Notes under the pieces: generated by a model | Databases searched by the model: none | What the model was told of the DNA's origin: nothing | Seen by the model: the letters and a program-made list of their open reading frames with translations, nothing else | Translations under genes and position numbers: made by a program | DNA from: Viridothelium virens | Taxonomy: Eukaryota; Ascomycota; Dothideomycetes; Trypetheliales; Trypetheliaceae | Assembly: GCA_010094025.1 (NCBI GenBank) | Contig: ML991815.1 | Location: 62,001-126,000, forward strand | DNA length: 64,000 bases | Direction: 5' to 3' | Shown here: piece after piece, positions 59,381 through 64,000 of the stretch | How the letters are laid out: each line of letters starts with the position of its first letter | Numbering within the stretch: the stretch's first letter is position 1

Positions 59381-61904
59381 AATGATGACTGGATGGGTCT
59401 GACTGATTGTTTTGAGACAGCGCTGACAATGTGATCTGCAAACATAGAAGACATAGGCTTGTTCTTATACTACCTTGTCTTTTGGGGGTTTGTAACTCTC
59501 GACCAGCCGTTGCAGACTCTAGCAGTCCTATCATATTTTTTACCGTGGTGAATCAATTAACCCGGTGCATGCAGCATTGATATCCCAGGTATAATCCTAA
59601 TAGCACCGCAACTCTTTTCAATGTTGGTCATAGTTTTTCCGATGACGCCCCGCAGTTCATTTAAGCAGTCGAGGGTCGAGGGTCAGGGGAAAAGGAGGCG
59701 GCGGAATTCAGAGAAATCCTCGGATGTTTGTCCCGAATCCAGCCTTCCGCCGGCCTTCGCGTCGCATATAGATTAGCTGCATCCTATTCCCTACATCCTA
59801 TAATCTTAGTGCTTGCCGCCGTTCACCGTCAAATTGGCAAAGCCCAGCAATCTGGTGCTATGACGTCAGTCGATCGCCAACTACTCAAAGAGCGGACGGC
59901 CTCTTTCACCACTGAAGAAGTTCACTACCACCGGCAAATTGGGTCTGCCCCGCGCATTGCATACCCCTTCGAGACTTTCACGACCTCCTACTGCATCGTC
60001 TAACACGAGACTATAGTCATTCAGTCATGACTGGTGGATATCTAAAGACCAATGCTGCTGTTCGTCGGATTGTGACGCTGTCCGTGTGATTCTCAGCTAG
60101 CAACTGACTGCATGATTGGCTTAAATGCGGCAGAGTTATAGGCATCAAAAAAAGAGTGGCTATCATCATAGCCCTGGCCCGATGAATTACTACTCTTTCA
60201 GATCTTCCTGAAACTACCGCTGGCTCTTACAGAAAGAGGAAGACCAGAGGATGTTACTGCTTGCTTTGTCACTGGGGGAAGCGATATAACTTCACGAGAT
60301 ATGCAAGTCTGCCATGAGTTGCTTCTCGTTCGAGCGTTCATGGAGTTTGTCGAGATTGGCCTCCTGATTGGTTGTCGATCAGAGATTAATGGGGTAACCG
60401 ACTATCATTCGGATGAACGAATACCAGTTTGAGGAGGCAATGTAGAAGCTATGGTTTGTCTTGAGTTGAGTATCTTGTGATCCAAATATCAATGAGTATC
60501 CGATGATCAAGCGTCCAGCGTGGACTTGAGGGTATTTTCCGGAGGCTGCTTTAAATGGAAATTTAGAAATAATGTGATTTCTCGAAATCAAGACCGTTGG
60601 CGAGTGGTTGAGAAATACACACAGATACTAGGGCCATTTTTCGCGACTATTACTTCATCGCTGTAAAGACTCGCTCGCTAAAGTACCAAAGGTACCTACC
60701 TCTTCCTCTCTCACTCCATATCCCGCTTTGAATAAGCGTCACGGGCCGAGCCGTCGACCTTCAGAGATCATCTAACCTTGCTTGGCTAGCACCATCAAGA
60801 GGTATTTCACCAAACCTCCTTTGCCTCTTCACTCCACTCCGCTTCGCCATTCCCACAGGATCTGCGCTTAGCCGTCCTCGTCTGACTCTCTGGATGTGAC
60901 ATGTCTGCAATTCGGACAATGTTCCTTCATCGGTTTTGCCGACGCTTCTTAAGTGAAGGTCGTAGCCTTGAAGCTTCACTCATTTCGACAAGTTACCACA
61001 TATAGTACAGCTGCTGCACCAAGAGCAGATCACAGAGGTACCAATATTCCGCGAATAACTGATGCACTGGACCAAACTGCACCGATAGGCAACTTCTGGA
61101 GTCTCTGGACAAAATCGCCAACGCGCGAACCTCAGTCGACCATGAAGATCTAGCCGGTGAACATTCCGCAGACACTTCCTACAAAGTGAGAGTCCCCGGC
61201 AATCTGTAGAGGATCCTTAGCTATTTTGCTGGCGGCCTTCGGGAAATACGTGCAGAGTCTTCAACTGTTCCCTAGAACCTTGGTCGGTGCAGGGGGACCT
61301 TCCTTTACGAAACCGGTAACAATTCCAAACACTGTTCAGTTTCTTCGTACAGGGTGACCGGTAAGATTGTCGTTTTCTCAGCTATCATCACTGTGTATCT
61401 GTTCTCGCTCTTCGAGACTGGCCTCGTCACCAACGTAGAGACAGCTCTCGTTAGAGGGCATTGGACTTCGACAGCATCCCTAGGTGCTCTCGGGGTTCTT
61501 GCCGCAGATCAGTCATGTCTGCAGGCTGTCGACAAGATGTTGGGACCATTGGCTGTTCCAGTATGGTATTGCAAAGCGAGTCGTAGAGGAGTTCGAAGTC
61601 AGAAAAGGAATACTGGACGGGCGCAACTGGAGGTGTCGGCTCACAACATGCAAAACTGGGCTTAGTATCCAACGTCGTCTTCATAAACGTTGTGTTTTCA
61701 GAGGTATTGCTCGCAGTTTAGCAGAATTTCATTGTTCTCAGATACCCTTTTGGTCTAGTTACCCGATTCATGAAATGACTTGTGAAAGAAGATGGCTTCA
61801 GTCGAGGTCTGGGCTAGTGCTGGAAAGTCATCTCAGCAGCTGTGAAATGTACACCTCGATATCTTGAGAAGGCTAGGCACGCAGTAAACAGTAGTAAAAG
61901 CAGT
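59381..61904. other. Gene-poor region
   Basis: About 2.5 kb with no supported gene. A TGACGTCA palindrome stands at 59861-59868 and a TACC/GGTACCTACC-like word at about 60681-60701. The frame 61354-61665 (+) starts with a hydrophobic stretch (VFSAIITVYLFSLFETGL) but has no supported continuation; it may be a remnant. Confidence 0.4.
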
Positions 61905-64000
61905 TCAGGCATCTTGCACCAGAGAATCCACCCCATTGAGTTTGTCAAATGATCTCTTGGTCTGTCTCCCCGCACAGCCAACTCGCATATCCCAAGAGAC
62001 CAAGCCGTGACCCGTCAGCCCGTAGAGCTTGTCTTCCCCCACAAATGCGAGCTTGTGGACTACTGAGTCATTCGGCAGCTCTACAGGCGGAATGACAACC
62101 GCTTTCCCCACACGCTCGTACACTTGATAGAAGGAATGACCGCAAGACGATGCATACTCTGAATCATCTGCCGAATCTAGCTCCTTGACGTCCACAGACG
62201 GGTCTTCGAATGGATCCAGAAAAGCTTCCGGGTCAATTGCCCAGACAAGGACGCCTTTCCAATGGGCAGTGGCAATCCGAGTTCCCCCGGCGGAGATGGC
62301 AAGGATAGGGCCGATGGAGGGCATAATGGTGCCGTCAAAGCCATCAAGTTTTGCGACGGTGAAAAGCTTAGTATGGTTGTAGAAGATACCCACCTCTAGC
62401 GGAGAGCAGGCTGAAGAATCTCTTCCACTTTTGACGAGGTAGATCTGTTTAGGGTGTTCATGTTTGAATCCGACATGGAGCGCCTACTACTTCTCAGTAT
62501 CTTCCCTCTGTGCTGGGATGTAAACTTACGGTATTCAGACAGGTCTTGTCATTAGCAAATAAACCTCTGACTTTGCATCTGTGATAAGTTGCGAAAGTCG
62601 GCCCAAGAGAAAACTTCGCCATTCGGTCAAATTCGTCGCCAAAGGTGGCATAGGTATCTCGCACCAACCCACCCGAAGCCCCCTTTGCGGTGCATTTCCA
62701 TTCTGGCACGGGTAAACTTGAAAAAAGGTAGATGAGGTCATCTTTTCCTCCCACATTTGTGAGATACCTGGGACGATTGACTTCAGCCAAACGCCTGAAA
62801 TCTAGATTTATATGATAGGGCCACACTTTGAGTCCCACTGTATGGTATATTAGCAGAGCGCCAATGAAAATATTCTGAGGCTCAATTCTAAGATTATCTC
62901 AGATGAAGATAACACAGAGAGCTTCTCTGGGTGTCCTCAGACCAGAAGCGACGCTTCAGGACGATGGAGGCAATCAAGATTTTCATTGGGGTCCTCCCAG
63001 CTGAGAGCAGAACCGTTACCATCATTCAGCACAATTAGAGGTACGCAGCTCTTCTCTCAAACCTGTTTTCGGCTGTTCTGCACTTGGTTCACTGAATCTC
63101 AACCTTGTTGAAAGCCGTTATTCCTTGAGTTTTGTTGGGGGCCCTTCATATCCGAGGAGGTCGATGTATTGGTCATCTTCCTGATACTCGGTCCTCCAAT
63201 GGTACTTGTAAGGATCTACAAATGCATTCACTAGCGATAAAATTACTTACTGTCCCCACCATAATGGCGGTCTCCGAGATCGACACTGAGCAGCCGCACA
63301 CGAGCAAATTTGTTTCGTATGGCAATGATGGCGTTCACCGCTTCTTCGCCGATCGTCAACCCCATCACCTCCTCACCTCTTTCTATTGGAACATCTCGCA
63401 TAGCATAGATGATATTACCATAGAAGGTTGCAAGCTTCAGAAGCTCTTGAGATCTGTCGACTGCGGCCTTGATGAAAGAGTTTCCGTTGTCGTCGCCAAC
63501 ACGGTACCCGTATAGAACGACCAATTTGCTCGTTGGCTTTTTGGAGCATCTCCTGTTATGTAATTCTGGAATAGATGCGACCTTGAGGACCTCTACTGTG
63601 CAGTCGTGCGATTCCCGACTGCCCCCATGTAATGCGAGAAAGGGTGTTTCGAGGCAGTAAGAAAATACTACATCATTTTGCTCAAGAAGGTAGACTTCAA
63701 TGCTACTATCACATGCATTTACCATGACTAGTACGCAGTGGGTTTTAGAGCACCCGCACGCTTCGAGAAGGCTGGGGTTCGCTTTGACGTACCCAGTAGA
63801 TTCAACCCATAAACGATCAGCAAGAATGTTGACGCCATTTTGTAGACTATCGTGAAGCCGAGTATTGAGCAGTTGTTTGAGTGAATCGACTTCCAGAGAC
63901 GTTCCGTCCACGGCACGGCCAGGTAGGCGAGAGAGGTGGCAAAGCAAAGGCTTCTTGGCGGAGAAGACAGCGGTCTGGAACGTTCTGCACGCCACTGAGG
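61905..64000 (-). pseudogene. F-box family gene, 5' end outside window, middle disrupted
   Basis: A member of a large fungal F-box family with a degenerate beta-propeller-like C-terminus. It enters from the right edge. One piece, 64000-63251, reads SVACRTFQTAVFSAKKPLLCHLSRLPG and continues to FARVRLLSVDLGDRHYGG. The 3' part is clear: VGLKVWPYHINLDFRRLAEVNRPRYLTNVGGKDDLIYLF, CKVRGLFANDKTCLNT, then after a 46-bp intron (62484-62529) ALHVGFKHEHPKQIYLVK and a stop at 61905. Between 63250 and about 62840, family-like text such as KYHWRTEYQEDDQYIDLLGYEG and VLNDGNGSALSWEDPNENL appears in different frames. The only splice signal after the first piece would give a 35-bp intron, and I found no set of introns that links the pieces. 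It is either a decaying gene or one with splicing I failed to see. The native F-box would be beyond 64000. Confidence 0.6.

Overview
This is a stretch of nuclear genome from a filamentous ascomycete (Pezizomycotina), possibly a Dothideomycete. The evidence is many short GT–AG introns (46–127 bp), a hacA gene with its 20-nt Ire1-type intron, and fungus-specific genes (noxR, vip1, SAT4/Pth11-type membrane protein, peroxisomal urate oxidase). The class-level placement is an inference. I saw no bacterial operon structure, CRISPR array, rRNA or recognisable intact mobile element.

Layout. 1-1228 holds the 3' part of a pantothenate kinase (+). 4944-6104 is hacA, the unfolded-protein-response bZIP factor (+). 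8794-12338 is nucleoporin nic96 (-). A Trp-rich orphan (+) at 13574-14104 converges on med27 (-) at 14122-15083. Next come an RRM protein (-, 16015-17170) and vip1 (-, 17958-18878). A gene-poor stretch of about 3.7 kb follows, with one candidate small mitochondrial gene, then a SAT4-type membrane protein (+, 22618-24066), an MFS transporter (+, 26379-28139) and a TMEM135-like protein (+, 28771-30546). 30976-37412 carries noxR (-), CCS1 (-), mitochondrial ribosomal protein uL13m (+) and urate oxidase (-). Then follow the TORC2 subunit Rictor/AVO3 (+, 38389-42384), a LON-RING protein (+), nse1 (+), a PA-TM-RING-like protein (+), arp5 (+) and a 703-residue disordered protein (+). The right end has an intron-containing tRNA-Thr(AGT), a small secreted protein (-) and an F-box family gene (-) that runs off the window and looks disrupted in the middle.

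How the genes relate. They are mostly independent housekeeping and signalling genes, not a pathway cluster. Two loose themes appear. One is stress and growth signalling (hacA, TORC2 Rictor, LON-RING). The other is reactive oxygen: noxR, CCS1 and urate oxidase lie on one strand within 6.5 kb. Genome maintenance and transcription are represented by nse1, arp5 and med27. Exon structures were built by hand from reading frames, splice sites and remembered family sequences, so boundaries need transcript support. The most striking feature read directly is the hacA non-canonical intron at 5723-5742: two CTGCAG cut sites exactly 20 nt apart, the first in the 7-nt loop of a perfect 8-bp hairpin. Splicing switches to the frame that encodes the long C-terminus.
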